A stretch of 64,000 bases of DNA from contig CM055103.1 of the NCBI GenBank assembly GCA_029204225.1, positions 57,916,529 through 57,980,528 on the forward strand, written 5' to 3'. Every line of letters starts with the position of its first letter. Within the stretch, counting starts at the first letter, position 1. A program made the position numbers and the translations under genes. This document shows, piece after piece, positions 1 to 13,243 of the stretch. The notes beneath the pieces were generated by a model. That model was given only the letters and a program-made list of their open reading frames with translations, searched no databases and was not told the origin of the DNA. The DNA is from Diphasiastrum complanatum. Taxonomy: Eukaryota > Streptophyta > Lycopodiopsida > Lycopodiales > Lycopodiaceae.

Positions 1-1083
1 CTTCGGAAGAAGAAGCGACTATCTTTACAAACTCAGCCACTGCTTCTCTTCTAACAGTCAAGCTCTTCACACAGCCACGTCTGAATCAAATGATATGCTA
101 TGGCATTTCAGACTTGGCCACCTCAATTTCAATAGTATCCAGCAAATGTCTGCTCAGAGACTAGTACAAGATCTACCTTCTGTCAGCAAGCCAACTTCTC
201 CATGCGAAAGCTATATTATCAGCAAGCATGCAAGAAGCCATTTTCTTATACTCAGTTTATACTTCCAAAGGCTTGCTTGACCTTGTACACAACGACATTT
301 GTGGCCCGATGCAGACTGCTTCCACAGGGGTAGCTCTCTATCTTCTAACTTCTCTCAAAGGACTGCTACTTACTTTATGAAGAACAAATTCGAAGCGTTC
401 GAATTCTTCAAGCAGCACAAAGCATCTGTAGAATTCCAGACCCAGAGAAAGATCAAACTATGCACAGATCGAGGGGGAGAGTACATCTCCACAGAATTCA
501 AGGAGTTCTGCAAGGCCAGCGGTATACATAAGCAATTTACAATCAGCTACTCACCTCAGTCCAATGGTGTAGCTGAACGGAAGAATCGCACACTCATCGA
601 AAGTGCCAAGAGCATGATGGCCCATGCCTCTCTTCCAAAAGAAGCTATTACAACAGCTGCCTATTTGCAGAATCGATTCATCACCAAAGCCCTGAATCAT
701 GGCAAGACACCTTATGAGACGTGGACGGATCGAAACCATCACTCAAAAATATTCGAGTGTTTGGATGCATCGCTTTCGCTCAGATCCCTGAAGATCTAAG
801 AAGAAAGCTAGATGACAAAAGCAGGAAAACAATTTTCATCGGCTATTCCCCAGATCACAAGGCATACAAGCTCTACAATCTGGATACTGAGAATATGATT
901 AGTACCGTCAAGAGGGCAAAAATACATATTAAAGTCTCTCATAAGGGCCGAGGGAAGGGAGTAGAACGGGGAGATGGCAGTCCAAGTGTCAACACAAGCA
1001 AGGGGAGAATTAGGGGTGTAAATGTTGAAAGTATTGAAGAAAACCCCACATTTAGAGATAGTGCAAATGTTAGCACGAAGTGA
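1..1083 (+). pseudogene. Ty1/copia pol fragment (pre-integrase and integrase)
   Basis: Decayed piece of a Ty1/copia polyprotein cut off by the window start. About 95-180 encodes the GAG-pre-integrase block with LWHFRLGHLN, typical of copia elements. The integrase core follows at about 390-700: a DRGGEY block carrying the second catalytic Asp, then SPQSNGVAERKNRTL carrying the catalytic Glu. Near 740 the frame changes, and the next frame continues with the usual post-core block (NIRVFGCIAF, then IFIGYSPDHKAYKLYN). Stops also separate the pre-integrase block from the integrase. No reverse transcriptase follows, so the element is truncated on its 3' side. Class assignment is firm; it cannot make a functional protein. 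Confidence 0.85.
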
Positions 1084-2130
1084 GAAGCCACCTTCCAGTC
1101 TCTAGAAACATGGGTGGCCAAGCTGCCACCGGTAACGTCAACAGGAGTACATGAGTGATTGAAATTTTATGAATTGAAATTTATGACAAACGATTTGGTT
1201 AACACATCAAGGAGAAAACCACTCAATAGTGACAGAGGGTTAAGAGGTAGCGAAAGAGCAGGAGTGGCGAATAGGGGAATTGAGTCCTCTAACGTTTCAA
1301 GTAATCACATTCATAAGGTGAAAGAGAGAATGATTAAAGCATGTATGCTAAGGATACAAGATAGAAGACATAGGGGCAACCTGAGAGAAAGTTCCAATTT
1401 CAGCACTCCAACTAAGTGTTTAGTTCCAGTTCAACAATTCGATCCAATTGCCATTGTATTAGCTGTTAGCCATTTCCTTCAGATATCCTCCTTCATCATG
1501 TTTCTTTCATATTCTTGGCTGGTTTCTTGAGGGTTTCCCATTTCCCCAACTTCTTCATGCTCTATGTTTCACTTATGGCTACGAACTTAATACACACTAC
1601 TATATTGCTACTTTCCTTGTGAATTTCTCTTTCCTACATCAAAGTGGTATCTTGTTGTTTAGAGTATAATATGACATTAGTTAGATATTTGGTCTCTTGT
1701 TGATCACAAGCTCCTGCCACCATTTTTGCAACCTCAGACACATTCTCAATTTTTCACTCAATCACACCCTCAAAAATAACACAACAAGGCTTTATGCATG
1801 TGAATATTTGCCCATAAGAGATTGCTTAGTACAAGCCTACAAGACTTAAGGATCAATAGGCTTTTGACATGTCAAAACTTTATAGAGATTAAGTCTAATA
1901 AGCATATGTGAGGTTTGTAGATGCACACGTCCTATTCGTTTCCTCCATTTCGGTCAGGGCTTAAATTCCCATCAATCGCACTCACATGAAAAATACAACA
2001 AATATAGAAAATGCATTGACTGATTGGTGATTCCTAGTTGAAGGGCATTTTGACCACAAGAATTTGATCAAGAGACAAATCACAATTGAGGCCTAAACTT
2101 GTTACCTTGTATTGTTCAATAGCTTGTCAA

Positions 2131-2176
2131 TGTGGTCTGGTGGAGAAAGACCTTGTGGTCTGGTGGAGAAAGACTT
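2131..2176. repeat. 23-bp tandem duplication
   Basis: Two adjacent copies of a 23-bp unit beginning TGTGGTCTGGTGGAGAAAGA, differing only near the 3' end. This looks like a recent local slippage duplication. Confidence 0.85.
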
Positions 2177-2779
2177 GTTTCATAAGTTGTGGTTCAAGTG
2201 ACGTGAGGCAATTAAGTCAATTTGGGTGGGCTTAGCAATGCTCATGCTCATTCTATTTCAAGATGAGTTGATCTTCTCCATTGTTGGCTAGCTTAAATTT
2301 TTCCTCCGAACTTCGAGCCCCTTTACTTTGTATTCAAATCCGACTAACAAAAGGAAAATTCCTCCATTTTAAATTGTTATTACTAGCATGTTGCAGGGTT
2401 TCAAGGTAAGTTAGCTAGATCTAAAATAGCCAATTGGTTCTAGGACTCTTAAGGTTCTCTTTAAGCAATACCGGAAAGGAGGCATGAAATTCAAAGGGGA
2501 TACCACCTATTTAAAAGGAAGGGTATCACCTTCTAATAGCATTCAATTTGACAAAGCTGCTAGCTCATATATTTCGTTTCAGTACTAAATACCCTTCAAA
2601 ACATTCAATAGCAAGCTCTCAAATAGAATATAAGTCAAAGTTTGACTTATTCATTGAGCTTTGTAACTGACCCTTAGGAAAAAGATTCATCACACCAAAG
2701 CAGGAAAATATGGACAACATTTACATATATTTGTAGTAGTGGTTAAAGTGTAGTATGTCGCAAACTTCAAAAGTCTTCC

Positions 2780-2929
2780 TTGAAGCCACAAACCAGAAGA
2801 GCAACTTTCAAACTTGAAAGGCTACCTTGGGGTTTTAAACCTAGGTCACACACCTTGATGACACAAATCTTGAAGAGCAACTTTTAAACTGGAGAGGCAT
2901 GTTGGGGCATTAAGACTATGTTACACCTG
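2780..2929. repeat. Diverged ~75-bp tandem duplication
   Basis: Two neighbouring units share AGAAGAGCAACTTT/TGAAGAGCAACTTT, then AAACTTGAAAGGC/AAACTGGAGAGGC and TTGGGG. The many differences mean this is an older duplication. No function is suggested. Confidence 0.65.
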
Positions 2930-5227
2930 CATTGGGGGACTCAAACCTATCTAGGCAAGGCCAAATGCCATTCTTTTATCCATCATGCTAAACTCACGTC
3001 TTTTTCCCAGAGCTGGAAAAAAAATGTGAAGGATTCTCAAGAAGGACATTTTTACCTATGTAGGAAATCTTATGCTCATCAAAGATAGTTTGAGTAGTTA
3101 GAAATTGAAGTCTTTTAGTGTGTAGGATTGATCAACCTCAATTACACAATCTTTGAGATAACAAAAAAATTTGATATTGTCATGTATGCATTTTGACATA
3201 CATATCAAGGAGACGAGGCCTGAGGGAAAAAATGATATTAGGAAACTTTGAGAATCAAATTGGATATTATAGAGGTACATTTACTTTTATAGCCAAGGTA
3301 ATTTGTTGATTCTCTTAATCTTTTGTATAGGGTTATACTCCCATGAGGGGAAGGTCCCGAAGGGGCACCCGGCATATGGCCCTTACCAGAGGCCTTTAGC
3401 GAGAGTAAGCATTGAGAAAGCTTTTGTTATTTTTTCTTGCTTGAACTTTTACGAGCATGGTACCTTTGACAATTTGATCTTCTAGGAGCTTTACACTCCT
3501 TCCATGGCTATTGTACATCACCATCAGAATCATTGGGCTTGCAAAACTAAAGCCTAAGTTTTATATGGATAGAAAATTTACATATGTTTACAAGCCAAAT
3601 CCAAATCTAATTTTTAGAAGACTCTTGAAAGATGAGTTGTGGGATTTTGAAGTCAACAATTTTTATGATTAAGGACCTTAAAAAATGAAGACAATAGAGG
3701 TGATCTTTTAGAAGGTGTTCATAGAAATGGCTCTGTTGAGGAGTGAGCAGCAATTGTTTCTAGGGAGTGTATGCAATCTTCAAGCATAGTAATCAATCAC
3801 ATCCCTTGTAACAAAGACTTATTGGCAATAGTGAGCACGGAGCAGCTTCAAGTAAGGTTGGAAAGCCTGATGAAGAATCATCATTACCATGAAAGTTTGA
3901 TTCATTGTTTATTGCAATGGATAAGGATTGAAACAGGTATATATAATGAGTTATTTAGAACATTATTCACATTATTGGAGTGTCCACAAACATAAGAGAA
4001 TCCTCGTATACAGTGATTCTTTTCTGCAGAAATTGGCAGGAGAGTATTTAAGTATAGACAAATAAACATTATAAAAATTGGCAGACAGTTATTAGCACGT
4101 GTATGCAGATAGCTGGAGTATTAATACTTAGATTATATATGGGTGATCTGCCGTTATACGACATCGTATCCATGAGCGGTACAACATAGAAGGATGTGCC
4201 CTGTAGGATTTGCTGTTGACAGTGTTGTAGTATGTTGGACGATGTTGTAATTTGGAGACTTTGCATGAATGCATTTCGTATTTACCAAATCTAGGTCCTG
4301 TAGGAGATCAATTATCAGATAAAGTTCGGTGATAAACCTCTGAAATGAAAGGGTGTTCAGTGTCGACGTCTGCCTAGCAATTTCTTCTGCAATGCCGTGT
4401 GCCTGTTGAATGCACTGCTGAACTGGGTCCTGCTGAACGGTGTTTGATGAGACTGAGTTGCTACTCTTCCAAATTGCCGAGTTCCCACTTGCGGGTGAAC
4501 CGTGCTTTTCCTAAACAGAATTTATAAATTAGAATAAGTAAATCAAGACCAGTTAAATTGCGAAGAAATTGACTCTGGAGTCTGGAATCTACTGAAATAT
4601 GATTAGCAGGGACTTACTCTCGTTACTCTCGACTGTCTACTCTTGAAATTTCTGCCAGCTTAGTCTAGAGAGAGGTATTGGCAAATTATGGCAAAGATTC
4701 AAGAGCCTAGTTGACATATGTATTATGCTGCTAGTAGCTACCTATGCTAGTGACTACTGGCAGGTGGCAAATGCTCTGCCAATCTTCAAGCCTAAAAAGA
4801 TTCAGAGTGAAAGAGTGAAGAGTGAAGCCATACCTATAGGCTAGGCTGTTCGATATTTGCAATATTCACCTGTCGCCCACGGTCCACTACTCGAGTTTTT
4901 CTTTCTTATTAAGAGATTAGAATCCATCACACTGGCACACATTGCAATGTGCATGACTTTGTTGCTCACAGCTCACTGCTCCTGCTCCTGAGTCATGAGA
5001 AAGTCTCTCAGAATCAGCGTGGGGCCGGGACCCGCCAGGCTTGACTGTGCGCAACGCAGAAGTCGGGACTCAAAACGAGTCGAAAGTCCGAAGGAGAGCT
5101 TAGACGATATGGCAATGGACCCCAAGTTCCCAAACCGTCAATCTCAAGTCTACTGAGTACCGTCTGCCTGGGTCCTAGCTACGTGAAGGAAGCTTCGAAC
5201 GCTTTTCCTTCAAGCCTCCACTGCGTA

Positions 5228-5240
5228 CTATAGAAAGCTG
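5228..5240 (+). promoter_or_regulatory. Candidate TATA element of the extensin gene
   Basis: A TATAGAAA motif lies about 235 bp upstream of the extensin start codon and is followed by pyrimidine-rich sequence in which transcription could begin. It is the best TATA-like match in the proximal upstream region, but position and match alone support it. Confidence 0.3.
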
Positions 5241-5465
5241 CCTCGACAACTTCACTTATCACTCTCACAGCTCAGGACTCCATTCTGAGCTCCCTCCTCC
5301 TTCTGCACTCTCGTTCTTCTAAATCTCTCCGAGGCTTGGTTGGAGCTTGCAAGCTATTAGTCACTTGGATCTGTTGATCAACAGCACTTGAATCCGAGAT
5401 ACTTGCATTGTAATCTTTTGTTCACTGGAAGCAAGGAGGAAGATCGGAAAAGGCAAGCAGGAACA

Positions 5466-6224
5466 ATGGTGGGCTTGAAAGGCCCGAGGCTGATATGGGC
5501 TCTGCTGGTAGTGCTAGCCAGCATCACCCATTTCTTCAATATGGGCAATGCTGAATCTTACTCCTATTCCTCTCCACCACCTCCCTCTCCTCCTCCTCCA
5601 TCTCCCTACTTCTATAAATCTCCACCACCTCCATCACCTCCTCCTCCATCCCCATACTACTACAAATCCCCACCACCACCATCACCTCCTCCTCCATCTC
5701 CCTACTATTACAAATCCCCACCGCCTCCATCGCTTCCTCCTCCATCTCCCTACTATTACAAATCCCCACCGCCTCCATCGCCTCCTCCTCCATCACCCTA
5801 CTACTACAAATCGCCACCGCCTCCATCACCACCTCCTCCCTCCCCTTACTATTACAAATCTCCTCCACCTCCCTTTCCTCCTCCTCCATCCCCTTACTAC
5901 TACAAGTCTCCACCACCTCCCTCACCTCCTCCTCCATCCCCTTACTACTACAAGTCTCCACCACCTCCTTCACCTCCTCCTCCATCCCCTTACTACTACA
6001 AGTCTCCACCACCTCCCTCACCTCCTCCTCCATCTCCCTACTACTACAAGTCCCCACCACCTCCCTCACCTCCTCCTCCATCCCCCTACTACTACAAGTC
6101 CCCACCACCTCCATCACCTCCTCCTCCATCCCCGTACTACTACAAATCCCCACCACCCCCTTCACCTCCTCCTCCATCCCCTTACTACTACAAGTCTCCA
6201 CCACCTCCTCCTGCACACTACTAG
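5466..6224 (+). CDS. Extensin-like hydroxyproline-rich cell-wall glycoprotein
   Basis: A 252-residue secreted structural wall protein. Residues 1-29 form a signal peptide: Lys/Arg near the N-terminus, the hydrophobic core LIWALLVVLASI, and likely cleavage after GNA. Mature residues 36-243 are exactly 13 copies of the 16-residue module SPPPPSPPPPSPYYYK; the tail is SPPPPPAHY. In extensins, SPPPP prolines are hydroxylated and arabinosylated, Ser can be galactosylated, and Tyr-rich motifs (here YYY) form isodityrosine-type cross-links. Lys gives the basic charge that favours pectin. Deviations: module 1 has YFYK, module 4 SLPPP, module 7 FPPPP. The ATG at 5466 was chosen over the in-frame ATG at 5388 because it puts the signal peptide at the N-terminus and has a good context (AACAATGG). 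The coding region is uninterrupted and looks functional. No intron is seen in it. Confidence 0.93.
   Translation: MVGLKGPRLIWALLVVLASITHFFNMGNAESYSYSSPPPPSPPPPSPYFYKSPPPPSPPPPSPYYYKSPPPPSPPPPSPYYYKSPPPPSLPPPSPYYYKSPPPPSPPPPSPYYYKSPPPPSPPPPSPYYYKSPPPPFPPPPSPYYYKSPPPPSPPPPSPYYYKSPPPPSPPPPSPYYYKSPPPPSPPPPSPYYYKSPPPPSPPPPSPYYYKSPPPPSPPPPSPYYYKSPPPPSPPPPSPYYYKSPPPPPAHY
5571..6194 (+). repeat. 13 x 48-bp coding minisatellite in the extensin gene
   Basis: The module array is a perfect-length tandem repeat: 13 units of 48 bp with no length variants. Units differ mostly at synonymous third positions (TCT/TCC/TCA, CCA/CCT/CCC). The later units (about 5907-6194) are more alike than the early ones. This suggests unequal exchange or slippage that keeps the frame. 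Confidence 0.92.
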
Positions 6225-9200
6225 ATGTTCATCGGTCAATCACGGACTCTTTTACAGGTATAGTCACAATGGAGCTGCCAGTATAGAAATATTTTTCGCA
6301 ATGATCTATGTTGCTCATTTTGGCAAATTCTTTTCTCAAATCTCTGCATTTAAACTCCTGTTCTTGTATTGAGGCATTGCAAGCATGTGTTGGCAGTAAA
6401 GATTCAATAATATCAGTGTAGCATTTGAAGATGGTTTCCTTTTGTTATGAGTTTATCATCATGTCTTTCTATGTCGTGCAGGGAATGACGAACTCACTGT
6501 AAAATATCCAGTGAATTAACAGCTGTACTTGCTTTCAATGGCAAATTCAGGGACGATTTTGAAAATCGCTTACTTTCAGCAGGACTTGCACCGCCTATCG
6601 CTCAACTCTATTGTGCTTATATATGCAGAATAAGAGGTGAACTACAAGTCGCCTCAAGACTAAACCAGACGTAACGCTTCGCATTGTTCAACGTTAATAA
6701 ATAGCTCTGCTTTTACTCAGCATAAGATGAGATGCTACTCATCAAACTATCTACACAGCTCGAGATCCTGAGAAGATCAACATATGTGGGAAGTGAAACT
6801 GGGATGGCTACAAAAAAATCTCGAATTAGTTCAAAAAATTATTAAAGTCTTCATAAATTTTTGCTAGTCGACATAAATGGTAGATATTTGATGCAAGCAC
6901 TCTTAATCAAACTCTTTGGTAGCGCAGACGTAGCAATTTCAACCAACGTCTTCAGTTTACAAAGCTGAGTAGATTTCCTATAGGTTAGGTTAGTCAACAA
7001 TGGATTCGCTTATTGATCTGTTTAGAACTTTGTATCATACCAACTAATAAGCCGTGCAAGGTTGACATTCTCAAGTCTTAGAAGACTAGAAGCCTGAAGG
7101 TGATTTAACCCACCTTCTGGCTATAATTGCCAGTAGTTTCCTCACAGAAGCTATCAAATACATTATGTACTGATGAGATGTGTTTATAATCTTTCATGTT
7201 CAAATGATGTGCTTGTGGCTATGTAACTTTCCTCATAGAATTATCTATCAAATACATCACAGGTACTGACGAGATGTGTTTAAAATACATATAAACACTG
7301 TGTTTGTGGCTACTTGATCTTGGTATACAGCTTAGATCTATACGTTTGACTATGATTCCTACTGCAATGCAGTATTGTTTTGAGAAGTTCTGGTATACCC
7401 TTCACAGTCAGATATAAGAGCCTCTTCAAACTGATGTACTGGATGGTTGGACACATGCCAGAAGGTTGAAGCCAACCTTTGTTCCTTCAGCCACAGTTGA
7501 TGTCAAATCATTCTGCTTCGAAACTGCATTCTTTTCCATAGCGACGACCTTTTTACGGCTAGTAACAAGAAATACGATGAAGTATCAACACTATATACAC
7601 CGCTGAGTGTGCCCTCGTTTTCTTAAAAGTCCATGTATGCATTTAAATACACTAACATATTACTTGTACAATGTATAACTTAACACACCTGCAATTCTAC
7701 GAGATAAACTTTGGATCTGCAATTCATCATTTGACTTTTCTGATAAGCTCTAATTCATCAATTGATATTATTATGATTCCTAATCCTGCAGAGTATGCTG
7801 GATCAGGTAATACTCTTAAATCTGAGACCTGTATTTCACTGTTCAGCACAGGAGGGGAGCAAGTCATTTCAGACTTGGCATTTGCAAACTATGCATAATG
7901 CAATGCATGTCAAAGGCCTATTTCCTTTATGCCAATTGTCAATTGAAAGGCAGTATAGGAGTAGTTTTTTATTGAAAGGTTAAAATATAAAGCCAATATC
8001 TTAGGAGAAACATTTACAAGTTTCCACTCAAAATACATTATGTCAAGAGAATAGGATTATGTTCAGAGAGGTTGCAATCTTCTGACATTTTTTTGATGAA
8101 AGGTAACCTTGAAACATGCACGTCATATGGAACTAAAAATCCAAGTAGACCTGTATGTTTAAGCATGTTCTATTAAGGTTAAAAATACAAGAAGCCTTTT
8201 AAACTCCTAGATATGCGAGTCAAATTCCAAGCATATAGGGATGATATAAAGGTTCTCTTGTGACTTTGGAAACTTGTAATTACTAATTTCATGTATGAAG
8301 GGTGCGGTGCCTTTTCGAAAGAGAGATGACATGCTCCAAAATTTTGGAGCTCAAGAAGAGTATGCTCGTGATAAGGGGAGCCTAGTGGCAAAACATCAAA
8401 GAGTAGTGGTAAAAGGTGTGTGTCTATATATAATATTTATATATTGATATTGCTCTTACGAGTTGATACTAGGAGGTAGCTTCCCCTAAACTTCTTGCCT
8501 TTAACTAAATCACAATGGAATTGATGTCTTTGATGGTGACTAAATCATGATTCTTAGCTTATTGTAAAGTTGCACCAATTTTACTCCTCGCACCACTAGC
8601 ACCAACATTACTCCTAGGGCCATTGTGACTAAGAAACAAGCTAGCAACAAGTTCCTATGGCCCACCAACTTTGATTGGTGCCATCAGCTCATACTATCTA
8701 TAATCATAATAACAAGAAGCTTGGGAATCAATAATGTCTAGAGAGAAAAAATTACTTTCTAGAGAGATAAAAGTGTGTTTACCAATTTGGTCTAAGCATT
8801 TCCTATGAGAGAAGGTGCTTCATCACACGAGAGCTATAGGGAGACTCAGGTTATTCAAGAGTTATTCAAGAGCTATAGGGTTGTCAGAGACAAAGCTCTA
8901 ATACCATGTCAAAAATCGAAATGAAACAAGTGGAGTGAGAATGGACAGTGGTAGGAGAAGTAAAAACTTGTTTGAAGATCTATATTGTAGCAATCAGCAA
9001 TACTTTAGATTAAGCAAAAGTGATCTTGAAAAGATTACAATACATAATATGATCTACCCTTTATTGGCCTTAATTGTCTTGAGTTCATAGAAGTGATCTC
9101 CTACTTGCAAATATTGATAGATGTTTACAAACAATCAACTACTGCTAGCTAAGGTGTCCTATAGTAGATGACTACCGTTTTAAAGCTTAATCTCTTATGT

Positions 9201-9484
9201 ATACATCATTTTTTTGAATCATAGTGAGATCGTGACTTTGGATCAAAACAGATGATAGTCGATTCTTTGGGTCAAAATAGACACGAGATTGATTTTCTAG
9301 TTTCAACTTTAGGGGTCAATTTTTTGATTTTGACCTTAGAGTTCAAAATAGACATTTAGATTGAAATAGAATCCAACTCCTTCTGACCCATCAATCCAAG
9401 GCAAGAATTGCAATAGTTTTTTATTCTCTAGATGAAAATAGATTTCAATTCTCAATTTCAATCTTTTGTCCAAAACTTGTAGTT
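6225..9484. other. Extensin 3' flank and intergenic DNA, no recognisable gene
   Basis: About 3.3 kb without a supported gene. An AATAAA at 6696 is a possible polyadenylation signal for the extensin gene but lies about 470 bp past the stop, so it is uncertain. Short open frames at 7671-7983 and 8179-8391 match nothing known to me. Confidence 0.5.
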
Positions 9485-10255
9485 TTCAAAATTCCTAAGT
9501 ATTTACACTTGCAAGAAACACATGAACAAGTGGATTTTCACTTGATCTTTGAAATCCAACACTCTCTCGTAATGTGGATGGATCTAGATGATGTTCTTTA
9601 TGTACCATCAATCACCAAAATTTTGCTAAGTGTTGGTCAGCTCATGGATAATGGTTTGGATGTCAACTTCAAGTATGGTGTTTGTTCCATTTTGAAGAAT
9701 GACGTATGCATATCAAAGGGCAAAGGGATTTAAACATGGAAGGTTGTATAAATTGGATGCTAAGAAAATCACTCAAGTGGAGAGCTATGGCACAAGAGGT
9801 TAGGCCATCTTGACTTCAAGTCAATGGAGATCATGTGTGCAAAGGAGCTAGCTCTCGGCCTCTCCACTCCTGTAGAGATTGTACATTCGGATGTGCAGAG
9901 CTTCTCTCATGTATCTAATGAAGGTGCAAAGGTCTCTGTATCATTTATAGGTGATCATTCAAGATATGCTTGGATCTATGGTTTGCCTATGAAGAGTATG
10001 GTGTTTGATTCATTTGTGAAGTTCAAAACTCTAATTGAAAATCAACTTAATACTAAGATCAAAGTATTAAGAAGTGATCATGGTGGAGAATAATCTCCAT
10101 GTCCTTATACCCCTCAACAAAATGGAGTGGTCGAGAGGACAAATAGATCACTTTGTGAGTGTGCTAAGGCCTTGAGGCTAGATGTCTCTCTCCCTAAACC
10201 ATTTTGGGGTGAAGTCATTACATGTGCTGATTTTTCTTCAGATCGATCATCTTCA
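9485..10255 (+). pseudogene. Ty1/copia protease-to-integrase fragment
   Basis: About 9580-9730 encodes the block downstream of the copia protease active site (DDVLYVPSITKILLSVGQL, then a Lys-rich GKGI end). About 9870-10093 encodes integrase (EIVHSDV, FIGDHSRYAWIY, KIKVLRSDHGGE). After a stop, the frame continues with TPQQNGVVERTNRSL, which contains the catalytic Glu, and PKPFWGEV. The pre-integrase zinc region is mostly missing and there are several frame breaks. No reverse transcriptase follows. A dead fragment of the same broad copia group as the minus-strand elements downstream. Confidence 0.82.
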
Positions 10256-11689
10256 TCATCGTGAGTTCTTCGTAAGCACCCAAGCACAATTCAAGTACAA
10301 GATATTGACTTCAAAGAAATCCATATGTTTATGGTGTTGTGACTTCATATCGATAATTATAATCATCACATAGTGCATCCTAAGTAGCACAAATAAAATA
10401 TAAACAAGATAACCAAGGGAATAGTGGCAAGCCATTGAAATGCTGGCGTATATGCCATTGAAAAAATTGCTTTGCTTTATTTCATTTCCAAGAATGGTTC
10501 TTAGTTAATGACTTGTCATGGTGCATGTAAATAAAATAATGGATAAGTGACTTCATGGAAATGTATCAAGTTGTAAGAATTTGTCCATAAATGGTGTAGC
10601 TAGATTTCCTATAATATTGAGTCTGGTTTGATTATTTGTTTGAGGTTATGTTGACTCAAGAGTATTGTGAGATGACTCATAAAATCATTTGAAGGGAGCA
10701 TGTCAATGTTGGAGACTCCTAGAACTTTTGTTGGTGTGTTTCTTTGAGACGTTTTCAAAGTGTAATTTAAAGTATATACCATTAATTTGTTTGGAATGTA
10801 CCATTAGGTCCATTGACGAGTTTGTCTTTAATGTGTATGTTAGAATTATATATGTTGACGAGCATTCTCGTTTTGATGAGTACTGTCTGTGAATATAATC
10901 CTCCAATGCTTCTGGTTTTTGTGGCATAAGTATTTTCTTACTACATCTATCTGAGCGAGTGGTAACAACTTGCAAACAAAAATGTGGGACTTCGTGCTTG
11001 TTGAGAAGTATGTTGTCCATGTCTTTGTCGGCATGGCACAAGTACGATATATTTGGGATTTTTGGAATAGTTTTGTAACTTTGTTTGTTGATCCAAGTAA
11101 TGTTTTCTTGATCGTGTTTGTATCTTATATTGCTAAAAATATGAATATATGTAGGAAAGATTGTTGAGATATGTCCAGTGATGAACAATAGCTATGACAT
11201 CCCACACTACCGTAGCCCATCCCACTCACAAAAGTGCATCATTCAACTCTAGATCCAAGTTATTGACTCGTTCTAAATAAGTCAGGGACATAACAAATAG
11301 TTTTTAATATAACTCTAGTTTTAGTTTAGCATAGTCAACTCAGAATTTTTATAGTAGCTTATTAACTTGATTCTTCATGAGATTGTATTTTGCTCTTTAT
11401 ATTTGCTAACTTCTCCTTGTTTTCTACTCTATGTAGTTTTGCTTGTAACTTGGATAGTAGTATTTTATGAACAAGTTAGATCAATTTAGTATGAGATTCA
11501 ATTGGTTGAGATAAACAAGACCATTGATGTGGCTACTAGAAGGCACAAAATATGGTGCCTTTGTCATCTCTCATGTCTAAAAAGTGATCTACTGCACATG
11601 TTGGAATTTTCATTTTCATCAACTACCCAAGAATCTTATATAGCCAAGATTACTTCCACAACTACAACACATTGTAACAAGAAACTGAG
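10256..11689. other. AT-rich DNA without recognisable genes
   Basis: About 1.4 kb of AT-rich sequence with overlapping short frames on both strands (10689-11188) that match nothing I recognise. It may be old retroelement flank. Confidence 0.4.
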
Positions 11690-12423
<734 letters not shown>

Positions 12424-12439
12424 CTCTTCAACTAGTTTT

Positions 12440-13240
12440 AGCATAGACTTTGATAACACTCAAAGTGAAGTCCTATGCTTCATGAACAAGTCTTTTCCCA
12501 ATGCTTTGGTAAAGATATCAGCTACACATTCCCTTCAAGAAACATGTTGAAGCTCCACCTCCTTTGCCATGACTTGCTCCTTTACAAAGTGATATGCCAC
12601 CTCAATATGCTTGCTCCTAGCCTGAAAGATAGGATTGGTTTCCAAATTTTGGGCTGATAGGTTTTCACAAAAGATGATTGGGCTCTTTGAAAAATTCAGC
12701 AAGTGAAGATCCTTGATCATCCTCTTGATCCATACCATCTCCTTTGTGCAATGTGTAAGTGCTTTGTACTAGGCCTCACTAGATGACAATGAGATAGTGG
12801 CTTGCTTCTTTGACATCCATGATATAGCTCCATCACCTATGAAAATTCAATGAGCACTTATGGATTTCCTACTTATTTGATCCCATAATGACTTAGGAAG
12901 ATTTGCATTCACGCTCATGGATTTAGCTCTTTCAAAAATATTCACCTTCCTCTCTTCCACACTATGTAGAACCTTTGAGGTTGAAAGCTCCCTCTTGATC
13001 CCATGTGCCACACAAACCTCTTTGAACTTTGTTAATAGGTCTTCATTTGCCAACTTTAAGCACTTGATCTTCATGTTGAATTGACTCTCCACAACATTCT
13101 TGAACTTGAGAAAGACATCAAATATGAAATACTCACTCTTTAGAAAATAATCCAAGAATATCTACTAAAGTCATCAATGCAAGTCACAAACATCTTTACT
13201 CCTCCATTACTCAAAGAACTAGTAAAATGCACATCCAAAT
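12440..13240 (-). pseudogene. Copia integrase start fused to RNase H; reverse transcriptase missing
   Basis: On the minus strand, 13240-12847 carries the beginning of the integrase (VKMFVTCIDDFSRYSWI, with stops), then residues resembling the core but with the DNGGEY block eroded. Immediately after, 12840-12440 carries copia RNase H (SWMSKKQATISLSSSEA, then KEMVWIKRM, QARSKHIEVAYHFVKE). The whole reverse transcriptase that should lie between them is absent, so this is an internal deletion derivative. It continues from the gag at 13244-13729. Confidence 0.82.
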
Positions 13241-13243
13241 GTA

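Larger units (their letters stand above)
1084..5227. other. Gene-poor flank, no recognisable gene
   Basis: About 4.1 kb with only short open frames that match nothing I recognise, for example 1159-1530 and 3303-3485. It holds two small tandem duplications, listed separately. The last kilobase becomes less AT-rich and is probably the extensin upstream region. No retroelement domain was recognised. Confidence 0.5.

Noticed and set aside
1159-1530. Possible gene after the first copia fragment
   Set aside because: The 123-residue frame has no recognisable domain and lies in decayed retroelement sequence.
5536-6216. Long antisense and alternate-frame open frames over the extensin repeat
   Set aside because: A 48-bp in-frame repeat without stops in one unit leaves several frames open. 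The products are low-complexity Glu/Val or His/Leu repeats with no independent support.
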